The translations under genes and the position numbers were made by a program. The notes beneath the pieces are model-generated. The model ran no database searches, was not told the DNA's origin, and saw nothing but the letters and a program-made list of their open reading frames with translations. DNA of 47,261 bases from an uncultured Duncaniella sp. (GTDB taxonomy: Bacteria > Bacteroidota > Bacteroidia > Bacteroidales > Muribaculaceae). Each line of letters starts with the position of its first letter. Positions within the stretch are counted from its first letter, which is position 1. The stretch is taken from positions 1-47,261 of the forward strand of contig CAJURI010000013.1 of NCBI GenBank assembly GCA_910588795.1. The letters run 5' to 3'. Shown one piece after another: positions 14,529 to 23,403 of this stretch.

Positions 14529-17500
14529 ATGGTCGTATTTTTTAAGAAAGGCGCTAATCTAATCTACGCCGTAGAGACGAATCACAAGTTCTCCGCCGAG
14601 GAGGCAGCCAAACTTACTTGGCTTTTTGACGGGGCTACCCCACTCAGCTCCACCTCGGTCAAGGGCCGTTTCATAGGCCCCCGCAAGGAGATGATCACTC
14701 CCTGGAGCACCAACGCAGTGGAAATCACCCAGAACATGGGTCTGGAGGGGATCACCCGCATAGAAGAGTTCCACCGTACCACTGACGAAGAGCCAGCCTT
14801 CGACAAAATGCTCTCCCGCCTTTATGACGGGCTTAACTCCAAGGTGTTCAGCACTTCGACAACCGCTGCACCCATAGAGCATATAGACGACATAACCGAA
14901 TATAACAAGCGCGAGGGACTCGCCCTGTCAAAAGAGGAAGAGGCTTATCTGCGCCAGCTCGCCGAGAAGCTCGGACGTCCGCTCACGGACAGCGAAGTGT
15001 TTGGCTTCTCGCAGGTGAACAGCGAGCATTGCCGCCACAAGATATTCGGAGGCTCATTTGTGATTGACGGCGAGGAGAAGCCAATGTCGCTCTTCCAGCT
15101 CATCAAAAAGACATCAAAGGAGAATCCCAACCGCCTGGTGTCGGCCTACAAGGACAATGTGGCCTTCGTAGAGGGACCCACCGTAGCTCAGTTCTACCCT
15201 ACCCATCCGGAACGTCCCGACTATTTCGAAGTTCGTGACCTCCCTACAGTGCTCTCGCTCAAGGCAGAGACCCACAACTTCCCGACCACCGTGGAACCGT
15301 TCAACGGAGCAGCCACCGGCAGCGGCGGCGAGATCCGTGACCGTCTCGGAGGAGGCCGCGCCTCCTTACCCCTTGCAGGCACGGCAGTGTACATGACATC
15401 TTACCCGCGCTTAGGGGGCCATCCCTGGGAGCTTATGATGAATCCCCGCGCCTGGCTCTACCAGACCCCGGCAGAGATCCTCATCAAAGCTTCGAACGGA
15501 GCATCGGACTTCGGCAACAAATACGGCCAGCCACTGATATGCGGGTCGCTCCTGACATTCGAACATGACGAGAACGGAAAGATGTATGCCTACGACAAGG
15601 TGATAATGCTCGCCGGAGGTGTAGGGTATGCAGCAGCCAAGGATGCCATAAAGGGCACCCCCGAGGCCGGAGAGGCCGTAGTGGTTATGGGCGGCGACAA
15701 TTACCGTATCGGCATGGGCGGCGGAGCTGTGTCGTCGGTAGAGACAGGACAGTATGCATCGGGCATAGAACTGAATGCCGTGCAGCGTGCCAACCCCGAG
15801 ATGCAGAAGCGAGTGTCGAACGTGATACGCGCCCTCGCCGAGAATGACAACAACCCGATAGTATCGATCCACGACCATGGCGCAGGCGGCCACCTCAACG
15901 CTCTCTCGGAGCTTGTAGAGGAGACCGGCGGCAAGATAGAGATCAATGCACTCCCGATAGGCGACAAGACCCTCTCGTCGAAAGAGATAATAGGCAACGA
16001 GAGCCAGGAGCGCATGGGCATGGTGCTGAAGAAAGAGGACATAGAATATGTAAGGACCATAGCGGAGCGCGAACGCGCCCCGATGTATGTGGTGGGCGAG
16101 ACCACAGGCGACCACCGCTTCGTGTTCGAACAGAAGGACGGCGTCAAGCCCATAGACCTTGCAATGAGCGACATGTTCGGCTCGTCGCCCAAAACGACTC
16201 TCACCGACAGCACCGTAGAGACCACCTACAAGGATGTTCCGTACAATGAAAAGGATATCGAGAAATATGTGGCCGACACACTGTCGCTGGAGGGTGTGGC
16301 ATCGAAGGACTGGCTCACCAACAAGGTGGACCGTTCCGTGACCGGCAAGATAGCCCGCCAGCAGTGTCAGGGAGAGATACAGCTCCCTCTCAGCGACTGT
16401 GGCGTGGTGGCACTCGACTACACAGGCACCAAGGGTATAGCGACCTCTATAGGACATGCCCCCCAGGTAGCCCTCATAGACTCGGCAAAGGGCTCTGTGA
16501 TGGCTGTGGCCGAAGCTCTCACAAATATCGTCGGCACCCCTCTCGCCGACGGCATCAAGACAGTGTCGCTCAGCGCGAACTGGATGTGGCCGTGCAAGAA
16601 TGCGGGAGAGGATGCGGCACTTTACCGCGCGGTCGAGGCATGCAGCGATTTCGCATGTGCTCTCGGCATCAATATCCCCACAGGCAAGGACTCCCTGTCG
16701 ATGACACAGAAGTATGGCGACGACAAGGTGTATGCCCCCGGCACCGTGATAATCTCAGCCGCCGGCGAGGTGAGCGATGTACGCAAGACCCTCTCACCGG
16801 TGCTCCGCGCCAAGGACTCTACCTTATACTATATAGACTTCTCAGGTGACAGCCTCAAGCTTGGCGGCTCGGCCCTGGCCCAGACACTCGGCGCGCTCGG
16901 CGCGGAGGCTCCCACAGTCACCGACGCGAAGGGATTTGTGAACACATTCGACACCGTGCAGAAACTCGTGGCCAAGAAGATGCTTCTTGCCGCCCACGAC
17001 GTATCGGCCGGAGGACTTGTGACCACACTTCTCGAAATGACATTCGCAAACACAAACGGCGGCATAGAGCTGAACGCCGATGCCTTCGGAGAGGATGACC
17101 TGGTGAAGATACTCTTCAGCGAGAATCCCGCTCTCGTGGCACAGGTGGATGCATCGAAGGTTGCCAAGGTGGACGAAGCACTCAGCAAAGCCGGAGTGAA
17201 GTTCCACCACATAGGCGCGCCCTGCGAGGAACGGACACTCATCATAAATCACCGCGGCAGCCAGAGACTGCTCGGGATAGACCATCTGCGCGACGTGTGG
17301 ATGCACACAAGCTATCTCATGGACTCGATGCAGAGCGGAGAGAAGTGTGCACGCGAACGTTTCGAGAACTACAAGAAGCAGCCTATACGTTACCGCATGC
17401 CATCAGGATTTGACGGCAAACTCGCATCGCGCGGGATAGCCCTGCGCCGCGAGGGTCACGGCGACGGACGCGTGAAGGCAGCGATAATCCGCGAAAAGGG

Positions 17501-18227
17501 TGTGAACGGAGACCGCGAGATGGCCTACTCGCTCTACCTTGCGGGATTCGACGTGAAGGACGTGCACATGACCGACCTCATGAGCGGACGCGAGACGCTT
17601 GAGGATGTGAACATGATAGTGTTCTGCGGCGGATTCTCCAACTCCGACGTGCTCGGATCAGCTAAGGGATGGGCATCGGGCTTCCTCTACAACGAGAATG
17701 CCAAGCGTGCGCTCGAGAACTTCTACAAGCGCGAGGACACACTGTCGCTCGGCATATGCAACGGCTGCCAGCTGATGATAGAACTCAACATCATCAATCC
17801 GGAGCATCCGAAGAAGACACGCATGCTGCACAACGACTCCCACAAGTTCGAGTCGCAGTTCTTAGGCCTTACAATCCCCCAGAACAACTCAGTGATGCTT
17901 GGATCGCTCTCCGGGAGCAAGCTCGGCATATGGGTGGCCCACGGAGAGGGCAAATTCCATCTGCCTATGCCGATCGACAACTATAATGTCGTGGCCAAGT
18001 ATGCCTACAACGGTTATCCCGGCAACCCCAACGGGTCGCGCTGCTCTGTAGCGGGACTATGCTCGGCCGACGGACGCCATCTTGCCATGATGCCCCACCT
18101 TGAGAGAGCTATCTTCCCGTGGCAGTGCGGATTCTATCCCACGACACGCGCCAATGACGAGGTGACACCATGGATCGATGCCTTCATCAATGCCAGAAAG
18201 TGGGTTGAAGAGCACGTTTCACATTAA
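14529..18227 (+). CDS. purL: Phosphoribosylformylglycinamidine synthase, large single-chain form
   Basis: This is the fourth step of purine biosynthesis: FGAR, ATP and glutamine are converted to FGAM. The 1232-residue protein is the fused form seen in Bacteroidetes and gammaproteobacteria, in which the synthetase and glutaminase domains lie in one chain. Visible motifs include SEHCRHK near residue 166, ETHNFPT and GATGSGGEIRDR in the first ATP-binding half, HDHGAGGHLNALSEL in the middle, and the C-terminal class I glutaminase with GICNGCQ (nucleophile Cys1077) and a late PHLERAIFPWQ. It is monocistronic, with a good promoter upstream and a long palindrome 10 bp after the stop. Confidence 0.97.
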   Translation: MVVFFKKGANLIYAVETNHKFSAEEAAKLTWLFDGATPLSSTSVKGRFIGPRKEMITPWSTNAVEITQNMGLEGITRIEEFHRTTDEEPAFDKMLSRLYDGLNSKVFSTSTTAAPIEHIDDITEYNKREGLALSKEEEAYLRQLAEKLGRPLTDSEVFGFSQVNSEHCRHKIFGGSFVIDGEEKPMSLFQLIKKTSKENPNRLVSAYKDNVAFVEGPTVAQFYPTHPERPDYFEVRDLPTVLSLKAETHNFPTTVEPFNGAATGSGGEIRDRLGGGRASLPLAGTAVYMTSYPRLGGHPWELMMNPRAWLYQTPAEILIKASNGASDFGNKYGQPLICGSLLTFEHDENGKMYAYDKVIMLAGGVGYAAAKDAIKGTPEAGEAVVVMGGDNYRIGMGGGAVSSVETGQYASGIELNAVQRANPEMQKRVSNVIRALAENDNNPIVSIHDHGAGGHLNALSELVEETGGKIEINALPIGDKTLSSKEIIGNESQERMGMVLKKEDIEYVRTIAERERAPMYVVGETTGDHRFVFEQKDGVKPIDLAMSDMFGSSPKTTLTDSTVETTYKDVPYNEKDIEKYVADTLSLEGVASKDWLTNKVDRSVTGKIARQQCQGEIQLPLSDCGVVALDYTGTKGIATSIGHAPQVALIDSAKGSVMAVAEALTNIVGTPLADGIKTVSLSANWMWPCKNAGEDAALYRAVEACSDFACALGINIPTGKDSLSMTQKYGDDKVYAPGTVIISAAGEVSDVRKTLSPVLRAKDSTLYYIDFSGDSLKLGGSALAQTLGALGAEAPTVTDAKGFVNTFDTVQKLVAKKMLLAAHDVSAGGLVTTLLEMTFANTNGGIELNADAFGEDDLVKILFSENPALVAQVDASKVAKVDEALSKAGVKFHHIGAPCEERTLIINHRGSQRLLGIDHLRDVWMHTSYLMDSMQSGEKCARERFENYKKQPIRYRMPSGFDGKLASRGIALRREGHGDGRVKAAIIREKGVNGDREMAYSLYLAGFDVKDVHMTDLMSGRETLEDVNMIVFCGGFSNSDVLGSAKGWASGFLYNENAKRALENFYKREDTLSLGICNGCQLMIELNIINPEHPKKTRMLHNDSHKFESQFLGLTIPQNNSVMLGSLSGSKLGIWVAHGEGKFHLPMPIDNYNVVAKYAYNGYPGNPNGSRCSVAGLCSADGRHLAMMPHLERAIFPWQCGFYPTTRANDEVTPWIDAFINARKWVEEHVSH

Positions 18228-18237
18228 TTTACATAAA

Positions 18238-18291
18238 AATCGCTCCGTTTTTCCTGAAAATAAGTAAATTTGTCGGAAAAACGGAGCGATT
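18238..18291 (+). terminator. 17-bp perfect palindrome after purL
   Basis: AATCGCTCCGTTTTTCC at 18238-18254 is exactly complementary to 18275-18291, with a 20-nt loop. It is placed as the purL terminator. It has no T-tract after it on the + strand. Its loop carries the -7 box of the next operon. Confidence 0.75.
18265..18272 (+). promoter_or_regulatory. -7 box of the etf operon, inside the palindrome loop
   Basis: TAAATTTG matches TAnnTTTG. Transcription would begin close to the right arm of the palindrome, so the etf mRNA would not contain the left arm. No TTTG is found 20 nt upstream, where the left arm lies instead. Confidence 0.6.
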
Positions 18292-18330
18292 CACATCCAT
18301 AAGCAATAAAAACCTTAAATAATAACAAAA

Positions 18331-19203
18331 ATGAGTCTCAACATCATCGTGCTCGCCAAGCAGGTGCCCGACACCCGCAATGTGGGCAAAGATGCAATGA
18401 AAGAGGATGGCACCATCAACAGGGCCGCACTGCCCGCCATCTTCAATCCGGAAGACCTCAATGCCCTTGAGCAGGCACTCCGGCTCAAGGATGCCAATCC
18501 CGGATCGACAATCACATTGCTGACAATGGGCCTGCCGCGCGCAGCCGAAATAATCAGAGAAGCGATCTACCGCGGCGCAGACAGCGGCGTGGTGCTCACT
18601 GACCGCGCCCTGGGCGGAGCGGATACCCTTGCCACATCGTACTCACTCGCACAGGCAGTGAAGAAAATAGGGAACTATGACATCATACTCGGCGGCCGTC
18701 AGGCAATAGACGGAGACACAGCCCAGGTGGGACCTCAGATAGCAGAGAAGCTTGGCCTGCCACAGGTCACTTATGCAGAAGAGATCCTTGACCTGAAGGA
18801 CGGGTATGTGACCGTGAAACGCAGACTTGAGAACGGCGTGGAGACCGTGAAGTCACCGCTACCCTGCGTAGTGACCGTGAACGGCACAGCCGCCGAATGC
18901 CGCCCCCGCAACGCCATGCGCGTGCAGAAGTACAAGTATGCCGCATCGCCGAGCGAGGCAGCAACACTGAGCGAGGAGAGGAAAGCACTTCTCGAGAAGC
19001 GTCCTTACCTGAACCTTCAGGAATGGAGCGCAGCCTATGTGGAGGCCGATCCGATGCAGATAGGTCTGCCGGGCTCGCCCACGAAGGTGAAGAACGTGGA
19101 GAATGTGGTGTTCGCCACCAAGGAGTGCCGTGTGCTCGATGACAGCGATGCAGCCATAGAGGATCTGATCAAAGAACTAATCACAAACCATACAATAGGA
19201 TAA
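18331..19203 (+). CDS. etfB: Electron transfer flavoprotein subunit beta
   Basis: This 290-residue protein is the AMP/FAD-binding small subunit of ETF, which takes electrons from acyl-CoA dehydrogenases. The N-terminus (LNIIVLAKQVPDTR) and the loop GGRQAIDGDTAQVGPQIAEK near residue 130 are family hallmarks, followed by the recognition-loop region EVDPMQ-like sequence near 235. It begins 40 bp after the palindrome. It is followed after 5 bp by etfA and then by an acyl-CoA dehydrogenase, so all three are co-transcribed and form one electron-transfer module. Whether this ETF bifurcates electrons cannot be told from what I can see. Confidence 0.95.
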   Translation: MSLNIIVLAKQVPDTRNVGKDAMKEDGTINRAALPAIFNPEDLNALEQALRLKDANPGSTITLLTMGLPRAAEIIREAIYRGADSGVVLTDRALGGADTLATSYSLAQAVKKIGNYDIILGGRQAIDGDTAQVGPQIAEKLGLPQVTYAEEILDLKDGYVTVKRRLENGVETVKSPLPCVVTVNGTAAECRPRNAMRVQKYKYAASPSEAATLSEERKALLEKRPYLNLQEWSAAYVEADPMQIGLPGSPTKVKNVENVVFATKECRVLDDSDAAIEDLIKELITNHTIG

Positions 19204-19208
19204 GCCCA

Positions 19209-20234
19209 ATGGACCAGAACAATCTTATAGTATATCTCGAAATCGAGGACGGCAAGGTGGCCGACGTGAGCCTCGAACTTCTGACCAAAGGGCGAGTGCT
19301 CGCCGAGAAACTCGGAGTAAAGCTCGAAGCCGTTGCCGTGGGCGACAACCTCGACACAGTGGGAGAGCAGGTGTTCCCCTATGGCGTAGACCGCCTGTAC
19401 CGTGTACAGGACAAGCGTCTGTCTCCCTACACCTCTAACCCGCACGCCGCGGTGCTCATCAATCTGTTCAAGGAGATCAAGCCACAGATATGCCTCATGG
19501 GAGCAACCTGTGTTGGCCGCGACCTGGGTCCGCGCGTGAGCTCATGCCTTCACAGCGGCCTGACCGCAGACTGCACGGCACTTGAGATAGGTGACCATAC
19601 GGACGCACGCACCAAGCAGGAGTACAAGGACCTGCTTCTTCAGATACGTCCGGCATTCGGCGGCAATATCGTAGCTACTATCGTCAATCCCGAGTGCCGC
19701 CCGCAGATGGCAACCGTGCGCGAGGGTGTGATGAAGAAAGAGGTGTTTGATCCGGCCCACAAGGGTGAGGTGATCGACCTTGAGGCAAGCAAGTATGTGA
19801 GCGACGCTGACTTTGTGGTAGAGATCATAGACCGCCACATAGAGAAGTCGAAGATCAACATCAAGAACTCCCCCATCATTGTGGCCGGCGGTTACGGCGT
19901 GGGCTCAAAGGAGAATTTCAAGCTGCTGCATGACCTTGCCGACACACTCGGAGCAGAGGTGGGTGCATCGCGTGCGGCTGTCGACGCCGGATTCACCGAA
20001 CATGCACGCCAGATAGGACAGACCGGTGTGACCGTGCGTCCGAAGCTCTACATAGCCTGCGGCATATCAGGTCAGATACAGCATATAGCCGGAATGCAGG
20101 AGAGCTCCATCATAATATCAATCAACAACGACCCCAACGCTCCCATAAACACGATAGCCGACTATGTGATAACCGGCAATCTTGAGGAAGTGGTGCCGAA
20201 ACTGATCAAATACTACAAGAAAAACTCGAAGTAA
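19209..20234 (+). CDS. etfA: Electron transfer flavoprotein subunit alpha
   Basis: This is the 341-residue FAD-binding partner of EtfB. The C-terminal FAD domain has the family signature: VAGGYGVGSKENF near residue 225, EVGASRAAVDAGF near 249, QIGQTGVTVRPKLYIACGIS near 270, and SINNDPNAPI near 306. The N-terminal domain pairs with EtfB. It starts 5 bp after etfB and stops 1 bp before the dehydrogenase gene, consistent with coupled translation. Confidence 0.96.
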   Translation: MDQNNLIVYLEIEDGKVADVSLELLTKGRVLAEKLGVKLEAVAVGDNLDTVGEQVFPYGVDRLYRVQDKRLSPYTSNPHAAVLINLFKEIKPQICLMGATCVGRDLGPRVSSCLHSGLTADCTALEIGDHTDARTKQEYKDLLLQIRPAFGGNIVATIVNPECRPQMATVREGVMKKEVFDPAHKGEVIDLEASKYVSDADFVVEIIDRHIEKSKINIKNSPIIVAGGYGVGSKENFKLLHDLADTLGAEVGASRAAVDAGFTEHARQIGQTGVTVRPKLYIACGISGQIQHIAGMQESSIIISINNDPNAPINTIADYVITGNLEEVVPKLIKYYKKNSK

Positions 20235-20235
20235 C

Positions 20236-21939
20236 ATGGCAAATTTCTATACAGACAATCCGGATCTCAAGCACCATCTGACCCATCCGCTGATGGAGAA
20301 GATTGTGGCTCTGAAAGAACGCAACTATACAGATGCCGAGAAGTATGACTATGCTCCTCTGGACTATGCAGATGCCCAGGACAGCTATGACAAGGTGCTT
20401 GAAATAGTCGGCGAGATATGCGGCGACATCATAGCACCCAATGCCGAGGATGTGGACCATCAGGGCCCGTCGGTGGCTGACGGCCGCGTGACCTATGCCG
20501 ACGCGACACAGGTGAACCTTGACGCATGCCGCAAGGCGGGGCTCATGGGTATGGCCATGCCGCGCAGATACGGCGGACTGAACTTCCCTATCACTCCTTA
20601 CATCATGGCTGCGGATATCGTGAGCCGTGCCGACACCGGTTTCGAGAACCTGTGGGGCCTTCAGGACTGTGCGGAGACAATCTATGAGTTTGCCGACGAG
20701 GACCAGAAGAAACGTTTCATCACACGTGTGTGCCAGGGTGAGACCATGTCAATGGACCTTACCGAACCTGACGCAGGATCGGACCTCCAGAGCGTGATGC
20801 TCAAGGCCACCGAACAGCCCGACGGGACCTGGAGGCTGAACGGTGTGAAGCGTTTCATCACCAACGGTGACAGCGACATTCACCTTGTGCTCGCCCGCTC
20901 GGAAGCAGGGACCAAGGATGGCCGCGGACTGTCGATGTTTATCTACGACAAGCGCGACGGAGGCGTGAATGTGCGCCGCATCGAGAACAAGATGGGTATC
21001 AAGGGGTCTCCGACCTGCGAGCTTACATATAAGAATGCCAAGGCTGAACTGTGCGGCTCCCGCCGTCTGGGGCTCATCAAGTATGTGATGGCTCTTATGA
21101 ACGGTGCGCGCCTGGGTATCGCGGCTCAGAGCGTTGGTGTGAGCGAGCTTGCTTACCGCGAGGCTCTGGCTTATGCACGTGACCGCAAGCAGTTCGGGAA
21201 GGCTATCATCGAGTTCCCGGCTGTGTATGAGATGCTTTCGGTGATGAAGGCCAAGCTGGATGCGTCACGTTCGCTGCTGTATGAGTGCGCCCGATTTGTG
21301 GATATGTACAAGGTGTATGACGATATCGCCAAGGAGCGTTCGCTCACTCCCGAGGAGCGCAAGGAGTCGAAGATGTATTCCCGTCAGGCTGACGCTCTGA
21401 CTCCGCTCGCCAAGGGTATGGGTAGCGAGTACTGCAACCAAAATGCATATGACTGCATACAGATACACGGCGGCTCGGGCTTCATGAAGGATTATGCCTG
21501 CGAACGTCTGTACCGCGATGCGCGTATCACTTCGATCTACGAGGGCACGACTCAGCTTCAGGTGGTGGCTGCGATACGCCACGTGACTACCGGCACTTAC
21601 CTCGGATTGATCAATTCGTATCTCGAGAATGATGTGAAGCCTGAACTTCAGGGCATCAAGGACCGCATCCGCGTCATGGCTGACATGTATGCCAAGGCTG
21701 TGGAGACTGTAGGGAAAGTCGAGGATCAGGCTTACGGCGACTTTATGGCCCGCCGTCTTGTGGAGATGGCCGGTGTCACTGTGATGAGCTGTCTGCTGAT
21801 GCTTGACGCTCAGAGGAATGATTCGTTCCGCCGCTCGGCTGAGGTGTATCTCAATCTTGCTCAGGCTGAGGTGACGAAGCATGCTGAGTTTATCAATACT
21901 TTTGATCCTGAGAAGGTTGCTGAGTATAAGGTGATGTAA
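20236..21939 (+). CDS. Acyl-CoA dehydrogenase
   Basis: This FAD-dependent enzyme oxidises an acyl-CoA to the 2-enoyl-CoA and passes electrons to the ETF encoded just upstream. The 567-residue protein has the three-part fold: helical N-domain, a middle beta-domain with MDLTEPDAGSDLQ near 170 and NGVKRFITNGD near 200, and a helical C-domain with QIHGGSGF and the catalytic-glutamate region SIYEGTTQLQ near 430. An extra C-terminal helical extension of about 120 residues places it in the larger subgroup typical of bacteria. Chain length specificity is unknown. A strong terminator follows the stop. Confidence 0.94.
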   Translation: MANFYTDNPDLKHHLTHPLMEKIVALKERNYTDAEKYDYAPLDYADAQDSYDKVLEIVGEICGDIIAPNAEDVDHQGPSVADGRVTYADATQVNLDACRKAGLMGMAMPRRYGGLNFPITPYIMAADIVSRADTGFENLWGLQDCAETIYEFADEDQKKRFITRVCQGETMSMDLTEPDAGSDLQSVMLKATEQPDGTWRLNGVKRFITNGDSDIHLVLARSEAGTKDGRGLSMFIYDKRDGGVNVRRIENKMGIKGSPTCELTYKNAKAELCGSRRLGLIKYVMALMNGARLGIAAQSVGVSELAYREALAYARDRKQFGKAIIEFPAVYEMLSVMKAKLDASRSLLYECARFVDMYKVYDDIAKERSLTPEERKESKMYSRQADALTPLAKGMGSEYCNQNAYDCIQIHGGSGFMKDYACERLYRDARITSIYEGTTQLQVVAAIRHVTTGTYLGLINSYLENDVKPELQGIKDRIRVMADMYAKAVETVGKVEDQAYGDFMARRLVEMAGVTVMSCLLMLDAQRNDSFRRSAEVYLNLAQAEVTKHAEFINTFDPEKVAEYKVM

Positions 21940-21961
21940 AATTACATTATAATACCAATAG

Positions 21962-22005
21962 GACAGCGGATATTTCCATTTTTAGAAATATCCGCTGTCG
22001 TTTTT
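21962..22005 (+). terminator. Intrinsic terminator of the etf operon
   Basis: A perfect 15-bp stem (GACAGCGGATATTTC, 21962-21976, with 21985-21999) has an 8-nt loop and is followed by GTTTTT. It lies 22 bp past the dehydrogenase stop codon. Confidence 0.92.
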
Positions 22006-22023
22006 AATAATGTTGTTGTTTGC

Positions 22024-22101
22024 CGGCGGCGGGGGAGAGTGTTTTTTGCAACGGAGGGAAGAGTGTTTTTTTGCGACGGAGGGAAGAGTGTTTTTTTGCG
22101 A
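22024..22101 (+). repeat. Tandem array of three units of about 25 bp ending in a hairpin
   Basis: The units at 22052-22076 and 22077-22101 are identical 25-mers beginning CGGAGGGAAGAGTG and ending in a T-run and GCGA. A more diverged unit precedes them at about 22024-22051. The next unit begins CGGCGGTGGGGG and is hairpin copy 7. Confidence 0.85.
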
Positions 22102-22105
22102 CGGC

Positions 22106-22129
22106 GGTGGGGGCACGCCCCCACCCTAC
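22106..22129 (-). repeat. GTAG-footed GC hairpin, copy 7 (compensated stem)
   Basis: The stem is GGTGGGGGC with GCCCCCACC and CTAC follows at 22126-22129. Relative to copies 1-6 the third pair has switched from A-T to T-A, so pairing is kept while sequence changed. Confidence 0.85.
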
Positions 22130-22199
22130 GGTTGCATTTTTTTGTTGTTGGGGACGGAGGGGAGGTTGCCGTCGGCGGGGGGAGGGTGTTTGCAATAGA

Positions 22200-22224
22200 G
22201 GTGGGGGGCACGCCCCCACCCTAC
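22200..22224 (-). repeat. GTAG-footed GC hairpin, copy 8
   Basis: This is the same variant as copy 7 but with one extra G (a bulge) in the left arm, and with CTAC at 22221-22224. It lies 12 bp beyond the stop of the convergent TlpA-like gene. Diverged unit-like sequence at 22150-22199 precedes it. Confidence 0.75.
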
Positions 22225-22235
22225 GATTGCGGGAT

Positions 22236-23390
22236 TTAGATGTTGTCGAGGACGGAGGTGATGAGTGCGGCGTTGTGTCCGACAAATGCGATCTTGCCCT
22301 GTGGGTCGATCAGCACCATGTGGGGGATGCCTTTGACGCTGTAAGGTTCAACTACAGCCTGGAACATATCGCCGGGAGCGTAACGCTGGTTCCATTCCAT
22401 CTTTTCCTGTTCCATTGCCTGACGCCATGCCTTTTCGTCCTGGTCGATGCTTATGGCGTATATGTCTACCTTGTCGCTATGCTTCTTGTAAATCTCGCGT
22501 ACCATCGGAATGGATGCGCGGCACGGCACACACCATGATGCCCAGAAGTCGATGAGGACATATTTGCCTTTGCCTATGTATTCGGACATGTTGTGGCGGT
22601 TGCCTTCGGTGTCAAGAAGCGCGAAGTCGGTGTAGGGTTTGCCTTTGACGTATTTGCGGGCATATTCCATGGCTTTGCGGACAGCATCAAGACGGGCGGG
22701 GGAGTTGTTGTCCTTGACTTTGTTCCATATCTCCTGAATCTCCGCTTCGGTGTGTGCGAAGGGGGTGTACAGGTCATTAGTCCACATGCCTATGCAGAAG
22801 TGATATGCGGCATGTTCATTCTTGAATCTGTATACTGCGTCAGCATGCGCACCGAAGGCTTTGTTGTAGGCCTCTTCAAGGCGTTTCTGTCCTTCGGGTG
22901 ATGTGTCGCGCTTCTCGTCCATGAACATGTTGTAGAAAGCGTCATAGGAGGCTTTCTCGTAAGGGCGAATGAGTTCAAGATACTGCATGTATTCCTTTTG
23001 CGCGTCACCGGCCTTTATGGATATGCAGTCGTAGTTACCGCCGAACAGATTTCCGGTATCCGTATATACAGGCAGGCTGTCAAGATGAGTTGCAGAAATC
23101 TGTATGGGAAGGTTCTCTGCCATGAACTGGAGTGCCTTTATGTTGGTCAGTTTTTCAGGATTGGTAAAGCGGATTTCGAAGAGCGAGGGCATTTCGACTG
23201 ATCCTTTTATCTCGAACGAACCGTCGGCGGCAGTGGCCTCTGCACGGCTCTGTGTCTCAGTGTTGATCAGTTCGATCTTGGTTCCGGCCTTCAGTCCGGG
23301 AATTTTGCCTGTGATGGAGAAGCCCGGGGCTGTCTGTGCCACCACAGCTGCGGATGAGAGGAGGGATAGGAGTGTAATGAAGTGTTTCAT
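22236..23390 (-). CDS. TlpA-like thioredoxin protein with DUF4369-type N-domain
   Basis: From ATG 23390 this is a 384-residue exported protein. It has a signal peptide (about 1-19), a beta-sandwich N-domain of the DUF4369 type (FSITGKIPGLKAGTKIELIN), a helical middle and a C-terminal thioredoxin domain with the redox site DFWASWCVPCR near residue 287. It probably reduces or isomerises disulfides in the periplasm. The longer reading from 23423 adds 11 residues that would precede the signal peptide, so I prefer 23390. It follows its paralogue by 13 bp and is the last gene of the SusC-SusD operon. Confidence 0.9.
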   Translation of the reverse strand: MKHFITLLSLLSSAAVVAQTAPGFSITGKIPGLKAGTKIELINTETQSRAEATAADGSFEIKGSVEMPSLFEIRFTNPEKLTNIKALQFMAENLPIQISATHLDSLPVYTDTGNLFGGNYDCISIKAGDAQKEYMQYLELIRPYEKASYDAFYNMFMDEKRDTSPEGQKRLEEAYNKAFGAHADAVYRFKNEHAAYHFCIGMWTNDLYTPFAHTEAEIQEIWNKVKDNNSPARLDAVRKAMEYARKYVKGKPYTDFALLDTEGNRHNMSEYIGKGKYVLIDFWASWCVPCRASIPMVREIYKKHSDKVDIYAISIDQDEKAWRQAMEQEKMEWNQRYAPGDMFQAVVEPYSVKGIPHMVLIDPQGKIAFVGHNAALITSVLDNI

Positions 23391-23403
23391 ACGTAAGATT
23401 CTG

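Noticed and set aside
15411..16457. 348-codon minus-strand reading inside purL
   Set aside because: It is the shadow of a strongly conserved, codon-biased gene on the other strand, with no protein-like motifs of its own.
22024..22101. Regular 25-bp repeats suggesting a CRISPR array
   Set aside because: The units are directly adjacent with no unique spacers, and there are no cas genes in the window.
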